From Unio delphinus (Eukaryota > Mollusca > Bivalvia > Unionida > Unionidae): a DNA stretch of 64,000 bases. A program made the position numbers and the translations under genes. The notes under the pieces were generated by a model that saw nothing but the letters and a program-made list of their open reading frames with translations, did not search any database and was not told the origin of the DNA. This document shows positions 23,277 to 36,800 of the stretch, in pieces. Position 1 is the stretch's first letter. The number at the start of each line of letters is the position of its first letter. The DNA lies in contig JAQISU010000115.1 of the NCBI GenBank assembly GCA_029339505.1, forward strand, positions 3,559,001-3,623,000, written 5' to 3'.

Positions 23277-26200
23277 AGATGGGAGTATCTGAAGGGGTAA
23301 GTGCGATCACATCGCCGTATTACAAACTCCACTGACTAAATTTGTTTATTCTAAACGTTGCTGCACTCTCAAACAGTGAACACAACTGTACAGAGCAGCC
23401 TGTGGCTCCAAGGACGACCATTGTGAAACAAACAACCTTTCTTGTGAATACGTAAGTGGAACGATAAGAAAGGGCGAAGAATGTTCTCTACTGAACTACG
23501 CAGTTTGCGACATGGGCGACGCATTCTAAATATTCAGAATTATACCCAGACCAAAAACAGTACATTCATTATGTAATCATTTAAAAAAGACACTGCTTTA
23601 TATTTTACATTCTTTTAAGGCATACATATGCAAGAGATAAGTTAACATTATTAGCATATTTTCAAGCCATCAGCTTGTCAGTGCCATCACCTTGTCAGTG
23701 CCAATAGTTACTTTGAAAAGTTCATTGGATGTGAAAATTAATGATGTAAGCATGGTATTTCAATTCATATCAATTGATTCAGTGCAAACTTGTTTAATAA
23801 GGTTTAAGTTAGACGTTCATTTTTTAAATGTTAAATCTCATATACGAGAATATTTCTGAAGCAATGAAAGTTTTTTTGCAAACAGAAAGCTCTTGTACCA
23901 TATAATACATTGGTGGTATCTTTGACATCAACAAGCATCTACACTTATATTCCTGTTTTGAAAATTACCCATCAAGCCTTTGGCATCGAAAAATCAACGT
24001 GGTTGGCAAATGCATACAATGCTTGTTAGATAGCAGTGTATTCAAGCATAGCAGATACTTGAAAGCCGCTGAGACGAGATATATCCAACTGTATTCTTTG
24101 CTCGTCTGCTATCGACATATAAATGTTATATCGTCTGCTATCGACATATAAATGTTATGCGGTTGTATCCGCATTGTAGCGTGGCAGGCCAAAATTACAT
24201 GTCGGTAACTACGATGCCAATATCAAATAATGGCAAATTAACATTACTTGAGATTCGGAATGCTTCTGGAGTCCGAATAATAACTGGACTGTACGCCTCC
24301 GAAGAAGTTCTCTTGACAAAATGACCGATCCAGACTTTGTATCTGCGTACTGGTTATTGGTTACGTCTGCATTGCTTGTTTGAGGAGTCATGGTACTAAT
24401 TCAGTCCCCATAGTAGCCCTATGCAACAGTTTAAAAATTCAATAACTTAAAATGTTCCGCTGCGTTTTCTGCACCTGTATGTCTTTGAAACTTTTTCTTT
24501 CAATTTCGTACCATAGAGTCAGGTGCTACGTTTAGTAATGAGTGTTCCAAACTCAAGACTTAAGGAGTGAAATTTCATCAATGAAAAAATGTCTCTATTT
24601 CTTTTCACATACAACTAGAATAAGCTCTCAAAAGATTCCTTTACCTAAAACATAACTTACATTATTAACCAATCCTGGCCAGCCAAATCCATACACACGC
24701 CGTTTTATGTTCACCCATTTCCAGGCTGGTTCTCATTTGTCCCTATCATTATTACCGTGTATACAGTAGTCACCATGACAGTAAATTTTAATTTAATTGT
24801 ATTGTTGCTCATTTGACAAAGGATCATATACTTAGCAACATAATCGTCATGTAAGTTTCCGAATGCATCAACGTTTTAATCCTTCCGGAATGGTATTATA
24901 GTCTTGTCATTTGTTTAGCATGAATTTTGTGTTTTCGCCTGCGTCATTGTTAGCAAGTAAGTGTCTCAGCCAAAAGATGATTACAAAACCGGAAATTATG
25001 AATGAATACCGGTGCATTCTGGATATTTAAATTACAGTTGCACTTGTTATGTACTTGACGTCTGCTCATCGTAAAGTATATTAATATAATCTATATCTCT
25101 ATATACCATCGGTGTACACTGAGTTGATGTACAAAGCTCTGAATGAATGTATATATTTATTTGTATTGTCCATGAGTGTTACAAGCACAGTGTGTACGCC
25201 TTCTGTATTAAATCCAAACCTTGTACGTTCGTATTCATAACTCCCAACATATGACTGATACCACATTACACTTATGATACACGGCAAGCCTCGGATATCT
25301 TGTTCAATTGTACATTCGAAATCACAATAAATAACATAAACATTTTAATTGGTACAAATAGTTTTTAACTTCAGAACTTAACCTACATATATATTGACTT
25401 ATCTACTTTATAACATTACACTTGTGATCAAAAACATTTTATCTTGTATGGAAGAAAGGCAAAAATTAAATAAAGTATTGATAAAAATAGAGACAAATAT
25501 TTTCCCAAAAATAATTCCTTCCACCATTGTAGTCATTGGGGCCACCACAATGAAATATAATTTTCATGTACCTATTTTTTGCCTTTCTATTTCTTCTGTC
25601 CTAATGATTATACTTTTCTCAGTTATACTGTATTTCTCGCTACCCCAAAACTTATTTTCTCCGTGATATCCATACGTATATCTCCTCATTGCAATATGTC
25701 GCACATATTTACGTATATGTCAAAATTAGCGCCACAATTTCCTATCTTCTCAGCTTTTACTGAACATAGTCTTGCCCATTATTGCTTGGGGACATCCATC
25801 TCTAGAGTTTGGGTCAAATGATCACAGGGACGTGATTCATCTCTTTTCAGCCCAAAATATGTAACGTTTATTGCATGTTTCTTTACTTCAGAATTGCTGA
25901 ATTACTTTCATGATATAGCATGGGAAACTTAACTAGAGACTAAGGCAGCACCACAAGTTTGAATAACATGTAATCAATGACAGCTCTACTCCCTGGGCAC
26001 AAGTCTGATTTATCTCGGGACCAATCAATTCAGTCTACAGCTATACTTGATAAAATGAATCTACTTAAAATAACATGTATACTTAATTAATAAAAAATTC
26101 TAATTTCTTTATATAATGTTTTAATTACAGTTAAGAGATGTTTACTACTTTGTCAAATATCTGTAAAACAATACATGTTCATTTGTATTCTTTTAAATAA

Positions 26201-26319
26201 AACACATAGATGCAATAACTGAATTTAGCTTTATCTGTTTTATACTTTCCCATATTTTTTTTTTTTTGGGGGGGGGGTGGGAGGTAAATACCTATGAAAC
26301 AAATCAAAGACAAATTAAC

Positions 26320-26530
26320 ATTTACCATATCTTTGTCTACGTTTAGAATCTAGAACATGTGTTATTTTACAGCTTGCTACACACATTTACCGTATCTTTG
26401 CCTACATTTAAAACCTAGAAGAGGTGATATTGTATAACTTGCTGCACACACATTTACCGTATCTTCGTATACGTTTAGAATCTAGAACAGGTGATATTTT
26501 ATGGTTTGCTGCACACACATTTACATAATA
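26320..26530. repeat. Three-copy repeat of about 73 bp
   Basis: Three diverged units each contain CACATTTACCRTATCTTYG and then TAGAACATGTGTTATTTTAC or close variants. Confidence 0.8.
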
Positions 26531-27134
26531 GACAATTAACATGCTAATCATAAGTTGCATTCACAAATCCCTGACAAACCGCCTAAACCACCAGCCAACA
26601 CCTAATTTCATTATGATATTATGTATGCCTACAAAGTACTTGAAGACGGTACTGTATTAAAGAATGAGTTTAGTGTTCTTTCCAATGAATGGACCATTGT
26701 AGTCCTTACGTTATTTTATAATATGAGTGGTTCTCAATGTTAATGTCAAGTATTCAACCAATGTACAGTAAGGTCCAGAGACCATGGCATATTTTTGTGT
26801 TTTATTAAAGTATGAATGACTTGTTGTCCGGGGTCATTCCGGTATTTAACGTTTTAAAGATTAAGTAGTTTAAGCACAGCCCTCTCAAAAGAAAAATAAT
26901 ATATACTATCCTCTAGGGACTTGCAGTTACTTTAATTTGTACTAAATATGAATGATGATACATGTGAGTGTCAAAAAAATAACCAATTTCTACTATGGTC
27001 CAATGGTATGTTTCCTATCTGAAACATTGAATGGTCTATAAATGTTCTTGAATTGTAATGGAAGATCTAAATTACAAATATGATTGGCTGGTTTAAACCG
27101 GGGTTTTGGTTTGCATGGTCAAGTACAGCACTCA

Positions 27135-27137
<3 letters not shown>

Positions 27138-27180
<43 letters not shown>
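27138..27180. repeat. (CA)n microsatellite
   Basis: About 21 uninterrupted CA units. Confidence 0.98.
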
Positions 27181-27183
<3 letters not shown>

Positions 27184-28574
27184 CGTTGATTTGAACGTAA
27201 TGACAAATCTCGCTTTTCAATGCGAGCATTTGAATACCTATGTTTATTATTTCAGTCACAATGTAGATAATTCATAAGTTGTTATATAACCCCAATTACA
27301 AACCTAACGCATTGTATCAAATAAGCAGACAGAAGCTATCATTCATGAAGACTAATCTAAGTGCATTTCAAAGAACAGAAGAATTCTAAGACAAAATAAT
27401 TTCATGTCATTCCATGTGTATTAAGGCAACATAAAGTCAGATTCAGTAATGATTGAAGACGTACAAATCAATTAGCCTATTTCACAATAACAGTATGACG
27501 TTTATCGAACACGTTGTGTGGATATGCATAGGTCAGAAAACTACTGGGCCCTATTAAGGAACCAATGACCTACTGGCCTGCGTGAAAGAACACAACATAT
27601 TTAGAAAAGGGCAATCTGACAATTTAAGGTGCCATGAGACACAACCATTCCATGCTGCCTTTGTAGAAACTCATTTTGCCGTATTAGACTTTGAGACACA
27701 AACATCCCATGCTGGCTTTGTAGAAGCTAATTTTGCCATATTTGACTTGCTGCATAAGTGACTTGTTACAACTTGAGCTTTATGTAATTTATATTGTCTA
27801 ACTTTCTTAGACATTTACAATGTTGTTTCAGGCATGACCATGTCTAAAACCATTTAAAATTAGTATTTTATTAGTATTTCAATGATTAGTTGTTCATATT
27901 CATGGCATTGATACGTATAGTACAATAATGTTACTCCTTAGGTGACACCGTCAATATATCAAGCACATTTCACAGGGCTCATGTTTGTAGTCATTATTTG
28001 TATCAGTTTAAATATTTTTTTCACTTGATTTCCATTTATATGTTTTATTCGGATTTGAAAATCTCTGCCTTTTTGTCAATTTTAATTTTATTTCAATGAA
28101 TCCTACGCCCTAACGCAAGGAACCTTGCATATCTTTTCAGCTGAAAAAACAGCTGTTTCCGTTGTGAACATTTGTTGTAAATTATTTTAGTATTGTCTCT
28201 TCCGCTTTTTTCTTTTATCTAATTCATCAATAATATAATATAACATACCAGCTTTATTAGGCAGTTTCCTAGCAATGTATTCTTCGACTTTATTTTGTAT
28301 TGTTCTATTTCAGCGGTAAGCTAATATTTAAAACTTCGATCATTTAATAATCTTCTTGAACTATTAATGTCTACGAAATTGTAAGTCGTTGCAATGGTCA
28401 TTTATTTCATTTTTTAAAAGTTTGTTTAAGCTCTTTCCATGCCACCTGGTTTAATTTCAGATATATTGTTGTCAACTTGGTCTAGGTGTTTGAATGTCTT
28501 GCAATCATATCTGAGTAAAAAATCGTCCTCACACAATGATTTTATTACCTAAGTCAAAAACATTTGTCATATAG

Positions 28575-28634
28575 CTGTCACTGATGATAGGTTACTGTTC
28601 ATAGATTATATGTTTAACCTATCATCAGTGACAG
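28575..28634. repeat. Perfect 20-bp inverted repeat
   Basis: CTGTCACTGATGATAGGTTA at 28575-28594 is followed after 20 bases by its exact reverse complement at 28615-28634. It would form a strong hairpin in DNA or RNA. Confidence 0.9.
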
Positions 28635-28894
28635 TGACATCCTACAACAGAACCTCTACCAATTCAGTATTCCATGTTGTTTAATCTTTCCGAACATGTA
28701 TCGTGTTTCATATTGTAATGCTGCCGTTGTCTCGTGTTCCTGTGTTAACCTGTCTTTCATCAACCTTTGTAATTGTGATAAACGTTTTGTGTATCAGGTT
28801 AAATTCTACGGTGAATATTTCTCTCTAATGACGAATAATTCAAGTTATTTAAGTAAATAAAAGAAACTTTTTATACTCATTGAAACTACACAGG

Positions 28895-31195
28895 CATCCC
28901 ATTGAAAATGATTAGTACTCCTTCTACTGACTTTTACTGTAGATGGTCAAATTTTACAACGTCTGACTTCTACTGACTTGTATTGGTCAAACCTTACAAC
29001 GTCTGACATCTACTGACTTTTACTAGTCAAACTTTACAATGTCTGATTTCTACTGACTTTTATTAGTCAAATTTTACGTCTGACTTCTACTGACTTTTAC
29101 TGGTCAAACTTTATGTCTGACTTCTACTGACTTTTATTGGTCAAACTTTACAACGTCTGACTTCTACTGACTTTTATTAGTCAAACTTTACAACGTCTGA
29201 CTTCTACTGACTTTTATTAGTCAAACGTTACAACGCCTGACTTTTACTGACTTTTATTAGTCAAACTTTACGTCTGCCTCTACTGACTTGTATTAGTCAA
29301 ACTTTACAACGTCTGACTTCTACTGACTTTCATTGGTCACACATTACAGCGTCTGACTTATGTTGACTTTTATTGGTCAAACTTTACAACGTCTCATTTC
29401 TAGTGACTTTTATTGGTCAAATTTTACAACGCAAGACTCCTACTGACCTTTATTGCTCAAACTTTACAACGTATAACTTCTACTGACTTTTATTGGTCAA
29501 ACTTTACAGCGTCTGACTTTTCCTGACTTTGTCTAGTCAAACTTTACAACGTCTGACTTCTACTGACTTTTTATGGTCAAACTTTACAACGCTTGACTTC
29601 TACCGACTGTTACTGGTCAAACTTTACAAGGTCTGACATCTACTGACTTTTCTGGTCATACTTTACAACGTCTGACTTCTACTGACTTTTATTGTAGAAG
29701 GTCAAACTTTACAATGTCTGACGTGTACTGACATTTACTGTAGAAGGTCAAACTTTACAACGTCTGACTTCTACTGACTTTAATTAGTCAAACTTTACAA
29801 AGTCTGACTTCACTGACTTTTATTGGTCACACATTACAACGTCTGGCTTCCACTGACGTTTATTGGTCAAACTTTACAACATCTAACTTTTATTGACTTT
29901 TCCTGGTCAAACGCTATAACGTCCGACTTCTACTGGCTTTTATTGGTCAAACTTTACAACGTCTGACTTCCACTAACTTTTATTATTCAAATTTTACAAC
30001 GTCTGACTTCTACTGACTTTTTCTGGTCACTTTAAAACATCTTCTACTGACTTCTACGGTAGAAGGTCAAATGTTACAACGTCTGACTTCTACTGAATTT
30101 TAATGTTGATGGTCATACTTTACGACGTCTGACTTCTACTGACTTTTATTAGTCAAACTATACAATGTCTGACTTCTACTGACTGATACTGTAGAAGGTA
30201 AAACTTTGCAACGTCTGACTTCTACTGACGTTTTCTGGTCAAACTTTACAACGTCTGACTTCCACTGATTTTTTTTCTGGTCAGACTTTACAACGTCTGA
30301 ATTCTACCGACTTTTATTGTCGATAGTCAAACTTGTCTGACTTCTACTGACCTTTATTGGTCAAACTTTACAACGTCTGACATCTACTGACTTTTATTGG
30401 ACAAATTTACAACGTCTGACTTCTACTTACTTTTTCTGGTCAGACTTTACAACGTCCGACTTCTACTGACCTATACTGTAGAATGTCAAACTTTACAAAG
30501 TCTGACTTGTACTGACTTGTTGGTCACATTTTACAACGTCTGACTTCTACTAACTTTTGTTGGTCACATATTACAACGTCTGACTTCTACTGACGTTTGG
30601 TGGTCAAACATTACCACATTTGACTTCTGACATTGTTCTGCTCAAACTTTACAACGTCTGACTTCTACTGACTTTTATTGGCCAAACGTTACAACGTCTG
30701 ACTTCTACTGACGTTTATTGGTCAGACTTTACAACGTCTGACTTCTACCGACTTTTATTGTAGATGGTCAAAATTTAAATTGTCTGACTTCTAAGGACCT
30801 TTATTGGTCAAACTTTACAACGTCTGACTTCTACTGACGTTCATTGGTCAAACTTTACAACGTCTGACTTCTACTCACTTTTTCTAGTCAGACTTTACAA
30901 CGTTTGACTTCTGCTGACTTTTATTGGTCAAACTTTTACATTTTCTGACTTCTACTTACCTTTATTGGTCAAACATTACAACGTCTGACTTCTACTGACT
31001 TTTATCGGTCACACTTTACAACGTCTGAATTCTACCAACTTTTATTGGTCAAACTGTATAACGTCTGACTTCTACTGACTTTTTTTGGTCAGACTTTACA
31101 ACGTCTAACTTCTACTGACTTTTATTAGTCAAACGTTACAACGGATAACTTCTACTGACTTGTTCTGTAGATGGTCAAACTTTACAACGTCTGAT
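28895..31195. repeat. Minisatellite, about 40-bp unit, close to 60 copies
   Basis: The unit contains TTTACAACGTCTGACTTCTA and CTGACTTTTATTGGTCAAAC, with many point changes and a longer variant containing TGTAGAAGGTCAAAC. The array ends about 340 bp before the outer Polinton element. Confidence 0.97.
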
Positions 31196-31533
31196 GGTAT
31201 GGATGGCTTCTTTTTTTGCTAGATATGAGTTCGTTGAATTAGCTTAATTAAACGCGTCCGTGCTAGCACAGAATATAAATTAATTGCACTGTCAAACAAA
31301 CTGTACATGAAAACCAGCAGAAACAGATTAGACAAATGCACATGAGAACATAACAGAAAAGTTGAACTGTTGAAGTATATTTTACATTTTATTTTGTCTC
31401 CCTGATAGACTTTAGTACGCAACAGGCAAATACCTAATTAATAACAGTAGTTTTTACCTAATGTTGTCCAAGGCACAAATGCATATAATACCAAGCAACC
31501 GGTACACATTAATTCAACATCACTTTCTCTTGA
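31196..31533. other. Left flank of the outer element
   Basis: Unremarkable AT-rich DNA between the minisatellite and the insertion site. No gene is seen. Confidence 0.4.
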
Positions 31534-31538
31534 CATTT

Positions 31539-31762
31539 AGCAGCAGAGGGGGCGAAGCCTACAACTTTTTCCAGGCGTCAATTTGCCAATTTGAGGCTTC
31601 CTACAAATACTGTCCTTTCGGCAAATTAACGCTTCAGTGAAATCCTAAATTGCTAGCAATTTCAGGGATTTTCCAGCAAAAAAAAAAAATGACGCCATGT
31701 CGCTGTCGCCCCCGTGGGTTAACAAATTATTTCAACCGAATATTTGATCAAGTCCTACACGA
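31539..31762. repeat. Left terminal inverted repeat of element A
   Basis: It matches the reverse complement of 62068-62287 at high identity, differing by a few bases and an A-run length. It includes the palindrome AATTGCTAGCAATT and runs into the last codons of the ATPase gene. Confidence 0.95.
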
Positions 31763-32403
31763 TATCGTGTTCGAGGGTCATGCAAATTTATTGTTATAAA
31801 TCCGTGTGGGACCGACTGAGCATGACTAAAGAAATTTCGAAATTGATTGAAGTCCATATCGGAGCAACATGTCTGTCAAATATTTCGTAGCGTATGTGTA
31901 TCAACGCCGTTGAATACAGCAAGAATATTACAGTTATCTCTGATCACTTTTGGAATCTGAGTGTAGCGTTGAGTGACATATATCACGTCAGTGTTTTTAT
32001 GCCTGCCTCGGGAAAATATTCTAGCTGGGTTTTTTTGATTGTCTAACATTACATCGTCGTATACGACTAAATTGTTAATGCTCCCATCAAGGTCATTTAC
32101 GGATGGTGCCTCGTCAATATCAGTTATAAAATCAATTATGTTTTCACCTTTAATTTCTGATGCATTTTCGTTGAAGTCTTTTAACACTTCGTAACATCGC
32201 TGATCATCTACACTAGGAGCAACTAAATACAACTTATCCCACTTCATCCATCTCATTATTAAATTGAGTAACAATTGCGTCTTGCCGGATCCAGATGGTC
32301 CAATTATAATTGCGCGGATAGAGTTTGGTAGCGCTGCATGATGCTTAACTGGTTCTCTTGTTTTAGTCGCTGAAAAATCAATTACATTCATATCGTTATA
32401 CAT
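31732..32403 (-). pseudogene. Packaging ATPase (A32/FtsK-HerA type), element A copy
   Basis: The gene is the same length (224 codons with stop) as its intact partner at 54559-55230. The Walker A motif GPSGSGKT and Walker B VVYDDVM are present, so the NTPase core is kept. It is broken by one in-frame TGA at 31876, where the partner has tryptophan after THTLRNI; the rest of the frame stays open to 31732. Such ATPases pump the genome into the capsid in Polintons and related viruses. The last codons lie in the terminal repeat. Confidence 0.92.
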
Positions 32404-32408
32404 AAATT

Positions 32409-32576
32409 ATGGATCTATATTGTGTGAAGTGTAAAACGCGTACTAGCACAAATGATGTGACGACGATTACAACTAGCAATAACAGATCAGCACTTACTGG
32501 TAGGTGCGCAACAAGTGGTATTAAAAACTTTAAATTTGTTTCTATGAGATCTGCAGGAAATGCTAGCATGATTTAA
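32409..32576 (+). pseudogene. Small zinc-ribbon protein, element A copy
   Basis: This 55-codon frame starts five bases from the divergent ATPase start. It begins MDLYCVKCK, the YCVKCK signature of the DUF5679-type small zinc ribbon. The second metal-binding pair, CIQC in the partner at 54374-54553, has become CATS here, and the basic tail is lost to an early stop. The protein probably no longer binds zinc. Confidence 0.75.
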
Positions 32577-32610
32577 ATAAAAACGAGGAGGTGATATTGC
32601 AGCCAAGTAA

Positions 32611-32943
32611 GCAAAACTCCCTGGAACACCGTGGGCAAAGTATCCAGGAGAAAAGCACCTTCCAGGATATAGCTACTGTGGCCCCGGAATACGATTAGAT
32701 ATCAGACTTGATGATCAAAATCAACCTGGACGTGGTGAAGAACCAATAAACGCTATTGATAAGGCGTGTCACGCTCATGATGATGCATATAAAAGCAGCA
32801 ACCTCCAACACAGGCATCTCGCAGATGTGAAATTAATTCATGCGTTAAATGCTATTCCTGATAAATCTTTCAAAGAAAAGTTGGCTTCATGGTTGGTAAA
32901 ATCAGCTATGAAATTCAAATTGATGATGGGCGCTGGTAATTAA
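32611..32943 (+). CDS. Parvovirus-type phospholipase A2 domain, element A copy
   Basis: The frame encodes KLPGTPWAKYPGEKHLPGYS, the calcium loop YCGPG, and the catalytic block DKACHAHDDAY, which matches the secreted PLA2 pattern D..C..HD..Y. In parvoviruses and some Polintons this enzyme helps virions breach endosomal membranes. There is no ATG at the front, and a TAA at 32608-32610 lies just before the conserved part. Expression would need splicing or fusion to the zinc-ribbon frame. An AG (AAGTAAG) right before the conserved part could be an acceptor; this is an inference. Confidence 0.75.
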   Translation, partial: AKLPGTPWAKYPGEKHLPGYSYCGPGIRLDIRLDDQNQPGRGEEPINAIDKACHAHDDAYKSSNLQHRHLADVKLIHALNAIPDKSFKEKLASWLVKSAMKFKLMMGAGN

Positions 32944-32950
32944 TAACAAC

Positions 32951-33879
32951 ATGGAATCTATTTATTATTCTCCGAGAGGATACTGGAGGGGTAACGCTGC
33001 AATCAATAAACTCGCCAACGCCGCAAAAGTGAAAAAGGCCACTGCGGCTAATTGGTTATCCAAAACAGGCTATATGGCAAATTTATCTACCGCGTCCTAA
33101 ACAAATCAATTTCTCGCATTTTGATTTTACTGTACCCAATGAAGATCATCAAGCTGATTTATTGTTTTTGCCACATGACGACGGCTATAAATACGCGCTA
33201 ACCGTAGTTGATGTTGCGAGTCGATACAAACAAGCAGAGCCGTTAAAAACAAAGTCGGCCACTGAAGTAGCTTCTGCATTTGAAAGGATTTATGGACGAG
33301 GCCCTCTACACTGGCCACATTTATTACAAGTTGATCCTGGCAAGGAATTTCAGGGTGTGGTTGCATCTACAATGAAACATCACAATGTCACAATACGACG
33401 AGGACATACTGCACTACATCACGATCAGGCAATTGTTGAACGATTCAATCGGACTCTTGCTGAGCGGTTATTTTGATATCAATACGCAAAAGAATTCATC
33501 CAAGAAAAAAAGATCTCGTGAATGGGTCAAAAGGTTACCAGGGGTAGTTGCAGCGCTAAATAACGAGATTACCAGAGCAATCAATATGAAACCTAACAAC
33601 GCAATAAAAAAAGTATATACCACAACCAAGAAACGCTTGAATTTCTCAGCCAATTTTTGCAATGTCACCGTGAGATATTTATATGAACCAGGAGAGCTTG
33701 AAGGTGGTAAAAAAAGGGCTACTGATCCTATTTGGAGTGTCACTACGCATAAAACACGATCAACTGGTAGACCACCAATCTATATATTGGATTCAACCAC
33801 CCCTCAGCGGGGGTTTACACGCGAACAACTACAGGTGATTCCTGACGATACTCAGTTGCCACCGCATGGTCTTAACTAG
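32951..33879 (+). pseudogene. Retroviral-type integrase, element A copy
   Basis: This is homologous end to end to the intact gene at 53073-54017. The DD35E residues are still present (HQADLL, QVDPGKEF, VERFN). Reading is broken by an extra A near 33063, a TGA at 33474-33476 where the partner has glycine, and an extra A in an A-run near 33510. The gene overlaps the convergent polymerase gene by 8 bp at its 3' end, as in element B. Confidence 0.92.
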
Positions 33880-36800
33880 CGCCGTTGCGTCTATTGCACT
33901 CAAGACAAGTCAACATCACAATGTTTCTGACATGACCGAGACTGTTATTTTTTCTGTCTACGGTAAATTGGCGAGGATCTTTATCCGAATTCGCATTATA
34001 AAATTGCAACTCGCGCAGTGATTATTCAGTTGTTGCTTCAACGCGATTATTAATTCAGCATCAATGTCAAATTCTCGTTGTTTTTTTTTTTGTCTTTTTG
34101 TTTGTAACCGGAGAGTTTTTTATTAATGATTTTAACATCAATATCATCCATTGTTGTGTCATCATCTCCTGACTCTGTTAGGACAATTCTTCGAAGTTGA
34201 TTTATTCGCCGCACTCTGGATACTGCAAGATAGACTAAATTTGACCACTCAGTGCGATTATCGACTATCCAAACAATTGTATCCGATATAGTTAATCCCT
34301 GCGAGGAATGTATCGTCGCTACGTAACCTAGCGTCCATGGCGATTTATCAGCACGCAATACGTCTTCGACAGCACTGATATCAACCAGCACAATATCATT
34401 TAACACTAGTGTTTGTTTTTCTGTTCGTGACTCTGTCAGGCGTCCTGGAATTTCAACTTCAATATTCTGCTTTCGTGTATCCGAGGGTCTATAACACAAC
34501 GGAACTGGAAGTGTTGAAAATTTTTCTTTGTGTAATTCAAACAACTTTCTCTGAAGTGTGTCTCTGACTATCTTTCTACTTGCCACTACAAAATCATTTG
34601 GTCTCCATGCTTCCCAAAATTCCTCCATGGGAGTTTCAGGAATTATTTCTCTGATTATTTCACATTGGATTCTATCCGGTTGTAATATAATTAATTTCTT
34701 GACCTCACGCAATTGTTCATCAAATGCTCTATAGTCAGTATCAATTTCTTCATAATAGTCAACAAACCCTTTGAACCAATCATGCGGGGATAAACCGACA
34801 AATGGTGGTGGCTGGCCATGATCGCCGCACATTATTACTTTTGTATTCGCGCGCAGTAACCAATCAAGAAACATTTTCAATACATCTACCGAAACCGTAC
34901 ATATCTCATCCCAAATAATAACCGCAGGGATAAATTTCTCACCCATTCTTTCAGGGGTCCATTCATTACCCCTGTATCGAAAAAAGCTGTGATAAGTGCA
35001 AGCTTCAACGTTTCGTTGCTTTATTTCTCGCGCTAATCTATGGGTTGGTGTCAGCACAATCATATTTGTGAAATCCGTAGGATTTTTCCCTCGATATAAT
35101 TCATTTGCTCTAGTCGTCTTTCCCGACCCGCCACAGCCGTTTAAATAAACTGTTTTATATCTACAAATCGGATCTGATATCGGTGGTGCATTAGAACGTT
35201 CTGATAAATTATCTCCTTGTAAGTAACTGTTTTTAATCTCAACGTCTGCTGATTCAGAATAATCATGCAGTGTTTCCTTTTTTAATTCTCCATGTACCCC
35301 AGTGCTCGTTGCTACCGCTAGTGAATTTAGTCACCTCGTTGATGTACTTTTTGTCAATATAAAATGAATCTACTGCAACTCTAACTGCAGTGTCAGGAAA
35401 TATATTTATCATTGAAAATAAATTGATACAAGCATAACCCAGCATAGACGACCTCAAATGTGTATACGGAGAACTGTAACCGTCGCTGTAAGTAACAATT
35501 GTAGCCAATTTTGTTCCATTGGACAACAAAGCGTCCTTGAGATCCACATATATGTTTTTAGATATTGCATCTGCAATTACAAAGTCATATTCGGTTTTAT
35601 CTATAATCAACCGTGAAGAATATCTTTTATAGTCACATTTGCCACCCTGAGTGAATTTTCCAATTATTCTTCTGCCGAGATCTTTTGCTTCGTTGTTTCG
35701 TTGATTAAATACCCGTTTGGACCACTCAATGATATATTTTTCATCTGCCTGAATATGTTTTCTGGATTCGCCAATTATACTATCAAGACTTTCTGGTTCT
35801 GGTAACCAGACATTAGTTTGTTTCCGATATGATATAATTGCTTCACTGACTGTCAACGAAATTAACATTTTTGCATCAATCATGAACCGTAATAACGCTA
35901 TTGGCAGCCACTTCTTTTCAGACATGTGTCAACCAATCCAAATATAACAAGCGCGATGAAGTCCTGCTGCGAATTCAAATGATAATACACGAGCAAAACC
36001 GGTTAAATCAAAATCAGGCAGTGGTCCATTAATTGCAACACGAGTCATTTCATGTACGGGGTGTCCAAATCGTTTAAAATACTTAGTACACTCTCCATAA
36101 CCAAGAAAACTCGCTGGATAACAAGCAACCATATCAACTGAAATGATACTTTCACTGTCGTATTTGTTATTGTATAAACCGTCATGATTAAATTCGAGGC
36201 AACTAGCCTCAATATCTGGCAAGAATTCAGTTCGTGTTGGTTTCCATGTGTTTTTCTTTCTTGCAAAATGAGCTGCAACCGATGGAATTGTAAAACAGTT
36301 TGTCAATAATTGTTCATCGGTGGCTTCCCCCATTGTTAAAAACCCACTAGCTGGTTTTTTTTATCTTGTTGTGAAACGCTTCAGTGCGGTATAATTCACC
36401 ATTTGGTCTTACAAACTGATCAAAAATATTCGTTTGATTTTCAGCGCTGCGAAGTAACCACACTGACACGGGGTTATTTTTACTCAAATACGCAATAACA
36501 TCGAATAGTTTCTTTTCAACGAGAAAACCATCCCTGTAAAATTCTTCTCCCAAGAATTCATCGGGTATATACTTTATTGTTCTGTTCCGTGGAAATATTG
36601 TGACCGCGGATGTCCATGCGTGTTCGTTATGATCAATAATTTTAATTGGGCTCCATTTTTATTATATTTTGATTCATATAATACTTTCCGGTTATCGTCA
36701 TAACGGTTATTGGAAATCTCAGTGATATTTCTAATTTTGCTATATCGCTAATAGTTGCTCCGTTCTTCCTATTGTTAATTCCCAGTCATTTATTTTATTG

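Larger units (their letters stand above)
23287..28859. other. Long non-coding stretch, no gene recognised
   Basis: Short open frames exist but none shows family motifs, codon structure or splice support. The stretch contains a duplicated 29-bp piece near 24100-24157, a three-copy 73-bp repeat at 26320-26530, a (CA)n tract at 27138-27180, and a strong inverted repeat at 28575-28634. Confidence 0.5.

Noticed and set aside
25394..25821. Small hydrophobic open frames
   Set aside because: AT-rich DNA with no conserved motif, splice or promoter support.
28895..31195. CRISPR-like array
   Set aside because: Units are contiguous and diverged with no unique spacers of constant length, and the DNA is animal nuclear.
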